From assembly GCA_964370775.1 (NCBI GenBank), contig CAYJKT010000010.1:21491-85490 (forward strand): a stretch of 64,000 nucleotides of DNA, written 5' to 3'. This DNA comes from SIG603 sp964370775 (GTDB lineage Bacteria > Bacillota > Clostridia > Oscillospirales > Acutalibacteraceae). A program made the position numbers and the translations under genes. The notes below the pieces were generated by a model. The model was not told the origin of the DNA. It ran no database searches and saw only the letters and a program-made list of their open reading frames with translations. The number at the start of each line of letters is the position of its first letter. The stretch's first letter is position 1. This document shows, one piece after another, positions 8,535 to 17,074 of this stretch.

Positions 8535-9020
8535 ATGGCAATTAGAAATATAGTTAAAGATGGAGACCCTATCTTGCTAAAACAAACAAGAAAAGTAGAG
8601 AATTTTGATAGCAAACTTCATGCTTTGCTTGATGATATGTATGATACTTTGGTAGAGGCGAACGGCGTTGGAATTGCTGCTCCTCAAGTAGGAATTATGA
8701 GAAGCATTTGCCTTGTTGACACTGGAGACGGCTTGTTAGAGCTGATTAACCCAGAGATTATTGAGACTAGTGGAACACAAAACGACCCAGAGGGCTGTTT
8801 GTCTTTCCCTGGTGTTGTAGGTTTAGTAGAGAGACCAAACTACGTTAAAGTTAAAGCACAGGACAGAAACGGAAAATGGTATGAGGCAGAGGGCGAAGAA
8901 CTTACTGCAAGAGCATTTTCACATGAAATAGACCACTTAAACGGCGTAGTTTTCACAAGTAAAATATCAGAAATGATTGACCCTAAAGAGTATTATGGCG
9001 ATAATGAAGACGAGGAGTAA
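8535..9020 (+). CDS. def: Peptide deformylase
   Basis: Removes the formyl group from nascent N-formylmethionine. The three metal-site motifs are clear: GVGIAAPQVG (residues 45-54), EGCLSFPG (about 91) and HEIDHLNG (about 132; HExxH). The 161-residue length is that of a type-1/short deformylase. AAAGGAATATTAT precedes the ATG. Adjacent to fmt, which adds the formyl group, so the two enzymes of the formyl cycle are co-transcribed. Confidence 0.95.
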   Translation: MAIRNIVKDGDPILLKQTRKVENFDSKLHALLDDMYDTLVEANGVGIAAPQVGIMRSICLVDTGDGLLELINPEIIETSGTQNDPEGCLSFPGVVGLVERPNYVKVKAQDRNGKWYEAEGEELTARAFSHEIDHLNGVVFTSKISEMIDPKEYYGDNEDEE

Positions 9021-9023
9021 TTG

Positions 9024-9920
9024 ATGAATATTATTTTCATGGGTACACCTGATTTTGCAGTGCCTAGCTTAGAGGCACTTATAAAAGCAGGGCATAATAT
9101 TTTAGCAGTTTACACAAAAGAAGATAAACCAAAGGGTAGAGGGCATAAAATGCAATTTACACCTGTTAAAGAAATAGCTTTAGAGCACGGTTTTGACGTT
9201 GTTCAACCAACAACTTTAAGAGACGATGAAGTTACAAAGCAAATTAGTGACTATAAGCCAGATTGCATTGTTGTTGTAGCGTATGGAAAACTTTTGCCAA
9301 AAGCAATTTTAGATATACCTAAATTTGGTTGCATAAACGTGCATGGCTCACTTTTACCTAAATACAGAGGTGCAGCCCCTATCCAATGGGCAGTGCTTAA
9401 TGGCGACAAAGTGAGTGGTGTTACCACTATGTATATGGCAGAGGGTATGGACACAGGAGACATGCTTTTAAAAACAGAAACTCCGATAGGTGAGCAAGAG
9501 ACTTCTGGCGAACTATTTGAGAGACTGAAACATATAGGCGCTGAAACTCTTGTAAGAACTCTTGAAAACATTGATAGCCTAGTGCCTGAAAAACAAGACG
9601 AAGCTTCAGCTACTCATGCTCCGATGATAACAAAAGAGATGTCTAAAATAGACTTTAATGGCACAGCAGAACATGTTCATAGCTATATAAAAGGGCTTAA
9701 CCCTTGGCCGAGTGCCGTGTGTGTGATTAATGATAAGACTATTAAAATTCACACTGCAAAAGTAGTGAACGAAAATGGAGAAGCTGGTAAGTTTTTTGTG
9801 AAAAATAGTTCACTTATGGTATATTGCAAAGAAAATGCTTTAGAGCTTATTGAAATTCAAGCAGAGGGCAAAAAAAGAATGTTAGCTACCGATTATCTAC
9901 GTGGTAATCCTTTAGTTTAA
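9024..9920 (+). CDS. fmt: Methionyl-tRNA formyltransferase
   Basis: Formylates initiator Met-tRNA using 10-formyl-THF. The N-terminus NIIFMGTPDFAVPSLEAL and the catalytic loop NVHGSLLPKYRGAAPIQWA (Asn-His pair about residue 109) are diagnostic; the C-terminal OB-like domain contains IKGLNPWPSAVC. TTG at 9021 and ATG at 9024 are both open; the ATG is preferred with GAGGAG about 7 nt before. It follows the def stop by 3 nt. Confidence 0.95.
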   Translation: MNIIFMGTPDFAVPSLEALIKAGHNILAVYTKEDKPKGRGHKMQFTPVKEIALEHGFDVVQPTTLRDDEVTKQISDYKPDCIVVVAYGKLLPKAILDIPKFGCINVHGSLLPKYRGAAPIQWAVLNGDKVSGVTTMYMAEGMDTGDMLLKTETPIGEQETSGELFERLKHIGAETLVRTLENIDSLVPEKQDEASATHAPMITKEMSKIDFNGTAEHVHSYIKGLNPWPSAVCVINDKTIKIHTAKVVNENGEAGKFFVKNSSLMVYCKENALELIEIQAEGKKRMLATDYLRGNPLV

Positions 9921-9953
9921 CGATAGATATAGATTGATATAGAAAGAGGATAT

Positions 9954-11255
9954 ATGACAAATAACCCAAGAGCAGTAGCACTTGAAGCACTGCTACAAGT
10001 AGAAGAGAATTTAGGATATTCTAATATAGTTTTAGATAAAACACTAAAAAATTGTGAACTAGAAAAAAGAGATAAAGCTCTAGTATCTCAGATTTTTTAT
10101 GGTGTTTTAGAAAAAAGAATAACTTTGGATTATTATATCCAAAAGTTTTTAGATAACCCTACTAACTATCTCGATTCAATTACTAGAGAACTTTTGAGAA
10201 TGGGTATTTACCAAAGTCTATATCTGGATAAAATTCCTGAAAGTGCAATTGTAAACGAAGCAGTTAATTTGGCTAAACTTAAAAAAAGAGACAAATTATC
10301 AGGCTTTATCAATGCAGTTTTGAGAGAATTTCTAAGAAACAAAGAAAAAGTAGTGCTTCCAAGCACTGAGTCTGCTTATGGTTTAAGCATTAATTATTCT
10401 GTACCTATGGAGTTAGTTGAATTATGGATTAATTCTTATGGTAGAGAAAACGCATTAGGTATGCTTGAGAGTTTAAACAAAAAAACTAAAACTTATATTC
10501 GTTTAAATAGCGTTAAAAATATAGAGTTTGAAGGATTAAAGAAATATCCTTTCTTAGAATATGCATACGAATACGCTTTAGGTGGAAACATAACAGAGAG
10601 TGAAGCTTTTGTTGACGGTTTGTTCCATGTGCAGGACATTAGTTCACAGTATTTATGTAAAATATTAAACGCAAAACCTGATGAAAACATTATTGATGTT
10701 TGCGCAGCTCCTGGAGGTAAGACTTTCACAATATCTGAGATGATGAATAACACTGGTAAAGTGTATTCTTATGATATTTATAAAGGCAGAGTTAAGCTTA
10801 TTAGAAGTGGCGCGTATAGGCTAGGTTTAACAAATGTTATGGCGAGCATGAGAGATGCAACTAGTGATACTTGTGAGATAGAAAATGCTGACAGAATTTT
10901 GTGTGATGTTCCGTGTTCTGGTTTTGGCACAATTAGAAGAAAACCAGAGATTAGATATAAAAGTTTAGAAGAGGCAAATAACTTGCCGAAAATACAGCTT
11001 GATATTCTAACAAAATCTTCCAAGTTTATAAAAAAAGACGGTTTGTTAGTATATTCAACTTGCACATTAAACCCAAAAGAAAATGGCGAAGTAGCGACCA
11101 TGTTTTTAAAGAAAAATCCAAGCTTTATACCTGTTAGTGTTAAAGTGCCAGACGGTATAGAAAGAATGATAGACGAGCCTGACAACCATTTGACCATGAT
11201 GCCTCACGCTTGTGATGGTGACGGATTTTTCGTAGCACTATTTAAAAGGAGATAA
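9954..11255 (+). CDS. rsmB: 16S rRNA (cytosine(967)-C(5))-methyltransferase RsmB
   Basis: 433 residues. An N-terminal NusB-like RNA-binding domain (NPRAVALEALLQVEENLGYS, then KRDKALVSQIFYGVLE) is followed by a SAM-binding methyltransferase core with DVCAAPGGKT (about 242), DVPCSGFGTIRRKPE (about 320) and YSTCTLNPKENGE (about 365), which carry the two catalytic cysteines of m5C methylases. Ribosome site AGAAAGAGG. Located between fmt and rlmN as in Bacillus. Confidence 0.94.
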   Translation: MTNNPRAVALEALLQVEENLGYSNIVLDKTLKNCELEKRDKALVSQIFYGVLEKRITLDYYIQKFLDNPTNYLDSITRELLRMGIYQSLYLDKIPESAIVNEAVNLAKLKKRDKLSGFINAVLREFLRNKEKVVLPSTESAYGLSINYSVPMELVELWINSYGRENALGMLESLNKKTKTYIRLNSVKNIEFEGLKKYPFLEYAYEYALGGNITESEAFVDGLFHVQDISSQYLCKILNAKPDENIIDVCAAPGGKTFTISEMMNNTGKVYSYDIYKGRVKLIRSGAYRLGLTNVMASMRDATSDTCEIENADRILCDVPCSGFGTIRRKPEIRYKSLEEANNLPKIQLDILTKSSKFIKKDGLLVYSTCTLNPKENGEVATMFLKKNPSFIPVSVKVPDGIERMIDEPDNHLTMMPHACDGDGFFVALFKRR

Positions 11256-11260
11256 TAAGT

Positions 11261-12298
11261 TTGACTAAAATTGACGTTGGTTCACTCTCTTTAACTGAAT
11301 TACAAGCTTATTTAGCAGAGATAAAAATACCGAAGTTTAGAGCAAAACAGATATATGATTGGCTGTATAAAGGTGTTAAATCTTTTGATGAAATGAAAAA
11401 TTTATCCAAAGATTTAAAAGAAGTATTGAAAGATAACTGTTATTTATCAACTTGTGAAGTAGAACTTAAACTTGTTTCTAAAATAGACGGAACAGTTAAA
11501 TATTTATATAAATTACACGACGGACAATATGTTGAGTCAGTTTTAATGAAATATAAACATGGTTACAGTATATGCGTGTCGTCACAAGTAGGGTGTAAAA
11601 TGGGTTGCACATTCTGTGCCACTGGTAAAGCTGGTTTTACAAGAAATCTAACAGCTTTTGAGATACTTTCACAAATAATTCATGCTCAAATTGAATTAGG
11701 CGAGCGTATATCTAACGTTGTAATGATGGGAATGGGTGAACCACTTGACAATTACGAAAATGTGCTTAAATTTCTCAGTTTGGTAAGCGACACTAATGGG
11801 CTTAACATTGGTATGAGACATATCAGCTTATCGACTTGTGGAATTGTAGATAAAATATATGATTTAGCTGATAAGAAACTTCAACTAACTCTTTCGGTTT
11901 CTTTACATGCTCCAACGGATGTTATGCGAGAAAGCACAATGCCTGTTAACAAAAAATGGAATATAAAAGAACTACTTAAAGCATGTAAATATTATTGCGA
12001 CACTACTGGCAGACGAATTTCGTTTGAATATGCGATGATAGATGGAGTTAACGACAGCGAAGAATGTGCGTTAAAATTAGCGAGCATACTAAGAGGCATA
12101 TTATGTCATGTGAATTTAATACCCATAAATAATATAGAGGGTAATAAATATATAAAAAGCAAAGAAAAAGCGATACATAGATTTATTTCTGTGCTTGAAA
12201 GCAAAGGTTATACAGCAACAGCAAGAAGAACTTTGGGTTCAGATATCGCCGCATCTTGTGGTCAATTAAGAGGAAATATATCGAAAGGAGATTGTTAA
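11261..12298 (+). CDS. rlmN: Dual-specificity RNA methyltransferase RlmN (radical SAM)
   Basis: Methylates C2 of A2503 in 23S rRNA and A37 of some tRNAs. The radical SAM cluster CxxxCxxC (GCKMGCTFCATG, about residue 112) and the S-box MMGMGEPLDNYE are present, along with the SLHA motif and a C-terminal Cys in SDIAASCGQL that receives the methyl group. The TTG start at 11261 has AAAAGGAGATAATAAG upstream. Its stop overlaps the ATG of prpC (TAATG). Confidence 0.95.
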   Translation: MTKIDVGSLSLTELQAYLAEIKIPKFRAKQIYDWLYKGVKSFDEMKNLSKDLKEVLKDNCYLSTCEVELKLVSKIDGTVKYLYKLHDGQYVESVLMKYKHGYSICVSSQVGCKMGCTFCATGKAGFTRNLTAFEILSQIIHAQIELGERISNVVMMGMGEPLDNYENVLKFLSLVSDTNGLNIGMRHISLSTCGIVDKIYDLADKKLQLTLSVSLHAPTDVMRESTMPVNKKWNIKELLKACKYYCDTTGRRISFEYAMIDGVNDSEECALKLASILRGILCHVNLIPINNIEGNKYIKSKEKAIHRFISVLESKGYTATARRTLGSDIAASCGQLRGNISKGDC

Positions 12299-13026
12299 TG
12301 AGAACATATTATAATACCAATATCGGCAGAATTAGAAGTAGTAATCAAGACGCTGTTAAAGTTAATCAAATCGATGATAACAACTTGTGGTCTATAGTCT
12401 GCGACGGTATGGGTGGCGCTAACGGTGGTAATATTGCAAGTGCATTAGCAACCGAAACCATAGAAAGAATTTTGAATGACAGATTTAGAACTGACTTAAA
12501 TGAAGATGAAAGATATGATTTAAGCGAGTTTTGCATTAACGAAGCTAACAGTGCTGTGTTTTCAAGAGCAGTAGACGACCTTAGCTTAAGAGGCATGGGA
12601 ACAACTGCTGTGCTAACACTTGTTAATGGAGAAAATATGTCTATTACACATGTTGGTGATAGTAGATCATATTTATATAGCGATGGCTGTATAACTCAAA
12701 TGACAGAGGATCACTCTTATGTTCAAGAATTGATTAACATGGGTGAAATAACCGTGGAAGAAGCAAGAAATCACCCAAGACGAAACATAATTACAAGATC
12801 TGTTGGTGTGCATAGCACAGTGGAGAGCGATTATAACAGAGCTACTTTAAAAAGTGGTGATATTTATATATCTTGCTCTGATGGACTTACTAATTATATG
12901 ACTGAGGAAATTTTGTTGCAAATGATTAAGAACACACCACATGAAAACTTGTGTGATGAGCTTATTAATTTTGCGTTAGATAGTGGAGGTGCAGATAACA
13001 TTACAGTTAATGTTATACTAATCTGA
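12298..13026 (+). CDS. prpC: PP2C-type serine/threonine protein phosphatase (PrpC/Stp)
   Basis: 242 residues with PP2C motifs in order: IGRIRSSNQDAV near the N-terminus, VCDGMGGANGG (metal-binding Asp), GMGTTAVLTL, THVGDSRSYLY, and GADNITVNVI at the C-terminus. It reverses phosphorylation by the PASTA kinase encoded next. The ATG at 12298 overlaps the rlmN stop and has AAAGGAG before it; a longer frame from 12256 lies inside rlmN and is not needed. Translational coupling with rlmN is likely. Confidence 0.94.
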   Translation: MRTYYNTNIGRIRSSNQDAVKVNQIDDNNLWSIVCDGMGGANGGNIASALATETIERILNDRFRTDLNEDERYDLSEFCINEANSAVFSRAVDDLSLRGMGTTAVLTLVNGENMSITHVGDSRSYLYSDGCITQMTEDHSYVQELINMGEITVEEARNHPRRNIITRSVGVHSTVESDYNRATLKSGDIYISCSDGLTNYMTEEILLQMIKNTPHENLCDELINFALDSGGADNITVNVILI

Positions 13027-13046
13027 TTTATGAAAGGATATATTTG

Positions 13047-15134
13047 ATGAACGATAAATACGTTGGAAAAAGGATAGATGGTAGATATGAGATACACGGT
13101 TTAATTGGAACCGGTGGTATGTCGTATGTATATAAAGCTTACGATACTGAGACAAAGAACTGGGTTGCGGTAAAAATTCTAAAAGAGGAATTATCTGATA
13201 ATACAGAATTTTTAAGAAGGTTTAGAAACGAGTCTCGTGCTATAGCAATGCTTTCTCACCCTAATATTGTTAAGGTTGTAGATGTAAGCTTTGGCGATAA
13301 AATTCAATATATTGTTATGGAGTATATTGACGGAATTACACTTAAAGATTATATTACAGGTAAAGGAATTATATCTTGGAAAGATACGCTGTTCTTTACA
13401 GTTCAAATACTAAAAGCGTTGCAACATGCGCACAGCAAAGGTATTATTCACAGAGATGTTAAGCCTCAAAATATCATTTTACTTAAGAATGGTACTATCA
13501 AAGTAACTGATTTTGGTATAGCTAGATTTTTGCAAAGTGAAACACAAACTATGACAGGCAAAGCACTAGGTTCTGTTCACTATATTGCTCCAGAACAAGC
13601 AAGAGGTGACTTAACGAGCGAGAAAACTGACCTTTATTCTCTTGGTGTTTTAATGTATGAAATGCTAACAGGTGAGCTTCCTTTTGATGCTGAAAGCGCC
13701 GTTTCTGTAGCATTAATGCAACTTCAAGACGAGCCAGAAATGCCTAGAGTTATCAACCCAGCTATACCTGTAGGGCTTGAAGATATAACAATGCGAGCTA
13801 TGCAGAAAAAACCTGAAGACAGATTTGCAAATACCTCTGAAATGTTAAAAGATATTGACTTGTTTAGACAAAACCCTAACATCAGTTTTGGTTACCAATA
13901 TGGCAAAGATTTAGAACCTACTAAGCAAATTGATGTAAATGAGATGAATATTTCTAATAATAATAGAAATTACGAAGACGATTATGAATATGAAGAAGAG
14001 CTTGTGAAATCTAAAATTCATGCTAGAAGCTCAATGGTTTTAACAGGTGTTATATCAGCAGCTGTTATCATAGTTATAGTTTTAGCAGTATTTTTTGTAA
14101 GAGATTTCTTAGCTCAGTCAGCAGAAGAACCAGATGACGAAATCTTACTACCAGATTTTGTAGGTCAAATGTATGATGAAAATATATATGCAAACACAGA
14201 ATATGATGATTTTGAGTTTGAGATAGTAGAAATTCGTGACGACAGCAAAGAGTATGGTTTAATCATAAGACAAAATCCTAATGGTGGAATTATGGTTAAA
14301 GAGGGTAGAGTTGTTACTCTTTATGTTAACAGTGACGGTGGAGAGAGAGAACCTGTTAATATTCCAGATGTTACAGGACAAGACCAAACAGATGCATTCA
14401 ACATGATTAAAACTGCTGGATTTATCCCAGTAGTTCAAAGTATTTCTGATGATGATGTAGAAGAGAAAAAAGTTATAAAAACTGAGCCAGCAGCAAACAC
14501 AATGCTAGAAGGTGGGTCAGAAGTTATAATATATGTATCTAAAGGCCCTGCTGAACAACCAGTTGAGGTGCCAAGCGTTATTGGTGAAACATTAGCAGAA
14601 GCTACCGACTTATTAGAGTTATCTGAACTTGAAGTCGGTACAACTACTTACGATGATGAAAGCGAAGAACCAAAAGATACGGTTATTGACGCTACTCCTG
14701 GTGAGGGTGAAACAGCAGAAAAAGGTTCAAAAGTAGATTTAGTGTTAAGCTCAGGCAAGAATGCAGATAAAGATGTTAATGCGATTGTTTCGTTGCCAAC
14801 AGATGTAAATGAAGATTTACATGTAGAGATTTATGTGAATGGTTCAGTTATACAAACTGCTACAGTAAACCCTCTTTACCAAGGAACTTATACATTTACA
14901 GTTACAGGTAAAACAGGAACACAAAGCGTTGTTGTTGAGCTAGATAATCAAGAGTATCTAAAAGGTACAATAAATTATGATGAACAAACTTTCACAGTTG
15001 ACACAATAATTCCGTATACTCCAGCAGCTACTCCTACCCCAGAACCAACACCGACACCGGCACCTACTCCAGAGCCAACACCTGTTCCTCCGGTTACACC
15101 GCCGGAATCTTCGGAAGAAACACCGACTACCTGA
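13047..15134 (+). CDS. prkC: PASTA-domain serine/threonine kinase (PrkC/PknB)
   Basis: 695 residues. An N-terminal cytosolic Hanks kinase domain has GTGGMSYVYKA (glycine loop), VAVKIL (Lys), HRDVKPQN (about residue 135), a DFG loop and the GSVHYIAPEQ segment. A single membrane helix (about residues 330-350) is followed by three extracellular PASTA repeats (about 368-570), an extra beta domain and a Pro/Thr-rich tail (TPTPEPTPTPAPTPEP) near the cell wall. PASTA kinases sense muropeptides and control wall growth and, in Bacillus, spore germination. ATG at 13047 preferred over TTG at 13044. Paired with its phosphatase prpC. Confidence 0.95.
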   Translation: MNDKYVGKRIDGRYEIHGLIGTGGMSYVYKAYDTETKNWVAVKILKEELSDNTEFLRRFRNESRAIAMLSHPNIVKVVDVSFGDKIQYIVMEYIDGITLKDYITGKGIISWKDTLFFTVQILKALQHAHSKGIIHRDVKPQNIILLKNGTIKVTDFGIARFLQSETQTMTGKALGSVHYIAPEQARGDLTSEKTDLYSLGVLMYEMLTGELPFDAESAVSVALMQLQDEPEMPRVINPAIPVGLEDITMRAMQKKPEDRFANTSEMLKDIDLFRQNPNISFGYQYGKDLEPTKQIDVNEMNISNNNRNYEDDYEYEEELVKSKIHARSSMVLTGVISAAVIIVIVLAVFFVRDFLAQSAEEPDDEILLPDFVGQMYDENIYANTEYDDFEFEIVEIRDDSKEYGLIIRQNPNGGIMVKEGRVVTLYVNSDGGEREPVNIPDVTGQDQTDAFNMIKTAGFIPVVQSISDDDVEEKKVIKTEPAANTMLEGGSEVIIYVSKGPAEQPVEVPSVIGETLAEATDLLELSELEVGTTTYDDESEEPKDTVIDATPGEGETAEKGSKVDLVLSSGKNADKDVNAIVSLPTDVNEDLHVEIYVNGSVIQTATVNPLYQGTYTFTVTGKTGTQSVVVELDNQEYLKGTINYDEQTFTVDTIIPYTPAATPTPEPTPTPAPTPEPTPVPPVTPPESSEETPTT

Positions 15135-15149
15135 TGATTAGGAGATAAG

Positions 15150-16034
15150 ATGGAAGGGAAAATTCTTAAAGGAATTGGCGGTTTTTACTATGTTAAAACC
15201 GATAATGATATTGTAACTTGCCGTGCAAGAGGGTTATTTAGAAAAGAAAAAATAACCCCATTGGTGGGTGACATGGTTAAAATAACAGATGCAGGAGACG
15301 ACGAAGGTTATGTAACTGAAATTATGCCACGCAAAAACAGCCTAGTGCGTCCACCTATATCAAACGTAGATAAACTTTTTATAGTAGTGTCTACAATTAG
15401 CCCAAAACCAAATATGCTTTTGATTGATAAAAGCATAGCTTTAGCAGAGGTTAAAGATATTGAACCTATCCTTGTTGTGACAAAGCTTGATTTAGAAAAT
15501 AATGACGATATTTTAGAAATGTACAAAAGTATTGGAATTAAAACTTTCGAGATTTTTGGCGACAACGGTGTAGACAGAGCAGATATATTAGCTGAACTAG
15601 AGGGAAATATATCAGCGTTTACAGGAAACAGTGGCGTAGGAAAATCTACGTTATTAAACTCTATCATGCCTAATCTTGAACTACAAACAGGGGAGACTAG
15701 CAAAAAACTTGGCAGAGGAAAGCATACAACAAGACATGTTGAACTCTATGAAGTTAACGGTGGATATGTCGCAGATACACCTGGTTTTGCGACAATGGAC
15801 TTTGTTAAGTTTGAGATGATGGAAGCCAGTGAAATTCAATATGGTTTTAGGGAATTTGATGATTACAGGGATAAATGTAAGTTTAACAGTTGCACTCACA
15901 CAGTAGAAAAAGGTTGTGCTGTGCTTGAGGCTGTTAAAAATAGCGAAATTTTAAGGTCTAGAATTGATAGTTATATAGCAATGTATAATGAAGTAAAGGA
16001 TGTGAAAAAATGGCAGACTACAAAAAATGTATGA
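15150..16034 (+). CDS. rsgA: Ribosome small subunit GTPase RsgA (YloQ/CpgA)
   Basis: 294 residues. An OB fold (GIGGFYYV, CRARGLFRKEKITPLVGDMV) precedes a circularly permuted GTPase whose motifs run G4 (VVTKLDL), G1 (FTGNSGVGKSTLLNSI, about residue 160), G2/G3 (GKHTTRHVEL, DTPGF), followed by the zinc site CKFNSCTHTVEKGCAV. RsgA helps 30S maturation. GGAGATAAG precedes the ATG. In B. subtilis the rpe gene lies between rsgA and thiN; here thiN starts 25 nt before the rsgA stop, so rpe is absent. Confidence 0.95.
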   Translation: MEGKILKGIGGFYYVKTDNDIVTCRARGLFRKEKITPLVGDMVKITDAGDDEGYVTEIMPRKNSLVRPPISNVDKLFIVVSTISPKPNMLLIDKSIALAEVKDIEPILVVTKLDLENNDDILEMYKSIGIKTFEIFGDNGVDRADILAELEGNISAFTGNSGVGKSTLLNSIMPNLELQTGETSKKLGRGKHTTRHVELYEVNGGYVADTPGFATMDFVKFEMMEASEIQYGFREFDDYRDKCKFNSCTHTVEKGCAVLEAVKNSEILRSRIDSYIAMYNEVKDVKKWQTTKNV

Positions 16035-16663
16035 TAATCGGCGCATCTCCTTATGTAAGAAAATCTGTTTTTGATGAACTAAACCTAGAGGAATACTTTA
16101 TAATTTGTGCAGATGCAGGTTTGGAAACAGCACAAAAATTTGGTGTAACTCCTCACCTTGTTGTGGGCGACTTTGATTCACTTAATAGTATTCCTAACTC
16201 CAAAGACTTTGGTGTTAAAGTATTACCAAAAGAGAAAGATATTACAGACTCTATGTATGCTGCGATGTACGGTTTAGCTCAAGGGTTTAGACAATTTATT
16301 TTGGTTGGTTGTTTTGGTGGCAAAAGAGCAGACCACACGATAGCAAATTACAATGTAATGCTTTACTTATCTAGAAAAGGTGCTAACTCTATAATGCTTG
16401 ACAATGTTAGCAAAACATTTTTACTTAGCGACAGCAGACTTCGCATTAGCGACCAAAAAGGTTGCATAGTTTCTGTGTTTCCGTTTGGTACAAACATGTG
16501 TAATTTAAGTTATAGAGGCTTAAAATATGGAATGTCTCACGGAGATTTGATGATGGGCGACACTTTAATGGGTGTAAGCAACGAGATTATCGAAGACAGT
16601 GCTGAAATTGAGGTTCATGCTGGGTATGCAATGATTATTGTATATAACGAACCTGAAAATTAA
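16010..16663 (+). CDS. thiN: Thiamine diphosphokinase
   Basis: Transfers pyrophosphate from ATP to thiamine to make the cofactor ThDP. 217 residues with CADAGLETAQKFGVTPHLVVGDFDSL (first 20 residues hold the nucleotide-binding Asp pair), the KEKDITDSMYAA motif and the GKRADHTIANYN motif, all standard for eukaryote/Firmicute-type TPK. The ATG overlaps the end of rsgA by 25 nt and has AAAGGATGTG upstream. It is the last housekeeping gene of the cluster before two small genes. Confidence 0.9.
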   Translation: MADYKKCMIIGASPYVRKSVFDELNLEEYFIICADAGLETAQKFGVTPHLVVGDFDSLNSIPNSKDFGVKVLPKEKDITDSMYAAMYGLAQGFRQFILVGCFGGKRADHTIANYNVMLYLSRKGANSIMLDNVSKTFLLSDSRLRISDQKGCIVSVFPFGTNMCNLSYRGLKYGMSHGDLMMGDTLMGVSNEIIEDSAEIEVHAGYAMIIVYNEPEN

Positions 16664-16673
16664 TATTAACAAA

Positions 16674-16723
16674 AAAATCACCTCTGCATAGAATGTACTA
16701 ATGTACATAGTGGAGGTGATTTT
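16674..16723 (+). promoter_or_regulatory. Ribosome-site-masking hairpin with internal sporulation-like -10
   Basis: Left arm 16674-16684 (AAAATCACCTC) is perfectly complementary to 16713-16723, which contains the GGAGGTGAT ribosome site of the next ORF. An inner TGTAC/GTACA helix closes a four-base loop. CATAGAAT at 16687-16694 resembles SigE (CATACAnT) or SigK (CATAnnnTA) -10 elements, with AC 16 nt upstream as a SigK-like -35. The predicted start near 16701 would remove the left arm. The dyad is seen directly; the promoter and function are inferred. Confidence 0.5.
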
Positions 16724-16894
16724 ATGTGGGAAAAATGTAGCTGTTATTGTAAGGATAATCATAAAAATATGGGTAAATATTGCATAGCTTTTGGTCTTGG
16801 AGTATCATGCGCATGTTGGTGTCCTACAGCAATGCTGATGTTTTTTACTGCATTAATTATAACTGCAATGGGCATTATAGTAATTAAAGTATGA
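16724..16894 (+). CDS. Small cysteine-rich membrane protein, unknown
   Basis: 56 codons starting at an ATG 4 nt after a perfect GGAGGTGAT. The N-terminal 20 residues are polar and Cys-rich (WEKCSCYCKDNHKNMGKYC), then two further cysteines (SCACWC) lead into a hydrophobic helix (MLMFFTALIITAMGIIVIKV) that ends the protein, so it is a likely single-pass membrane protein with a six-cysteine head. I do not recognise the family. Only 10 nt separate it from the SpoVM-like gene, so the two are almost certainly co-expressed, which hints at a sporulation role. No frame this short can be proved without homologues. Confidence 0.55.
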   Translation: MWEKCSCYCKDNHKNMGKYCIAFGLGVSCACWCPTAMLMFFTALIITAMGIIVIKV

Positions 16895-16904
16895 GGTGAC
16901 ATAT

Positions 16905-16991
16905 ATGAAAGTAGTTATAGTTGAAGGTAAAGGCGTTTTAGGTGTGTTTTTACGCAAAGTATTTAAAATAAAGAAAATAAGCAATACATAA
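16905..16991 (+). CDS. spoVM: SpoVM-like sporulation microprotein
   Basis: 28 codons with GAGGTGAC 4 nt before the ATG. It aligns without gaps to the N-terminal 20 residues of B. subtilis SpoVM (26 residues): Met1-Lys2, Leu12-Gly13 and Arg17 are identical and the amphipathic pattern GVLGVFLRKVF is kept. SpoVM inserts into the convex forespore membrane and anchors SpoIVA coat. The place directly after thiN is the same as in B. subtilis. Pro9, which matters for curvature recognition in Bacillus, is Lys here with Gly8 before it. Identification rests on synteny plus pattern; such a short peptide has little statistical weight alone. Confidence 0.72.
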   Translation: MKVVIVEGKGVLGVFLRKVFKIKKISNT

Positions 16992-16993
16992 AA

Positions 16994-17045
16994 ATTTCCA
17001 AAGTAAAACGCCTCCATTAATTGGAGACGCTCTACTTAAGGAAAT
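16994..17045. terminator. Multi-helix terminator between spoVM-like gene and convergent kinase gene
   Basis: ATTTCC (16994-16999) pairs with GGAAAT (17040-17045), AAGTA with TACTT inside it, and CTCCA with TGGAG around a short loop at about 17012-17026. It lies between two convergent genes and could stop both. Confidence 0.55.
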
Positions 17046-17074
17046 GAAAAAATAAGTACTCAAAGTTTTAGGGG

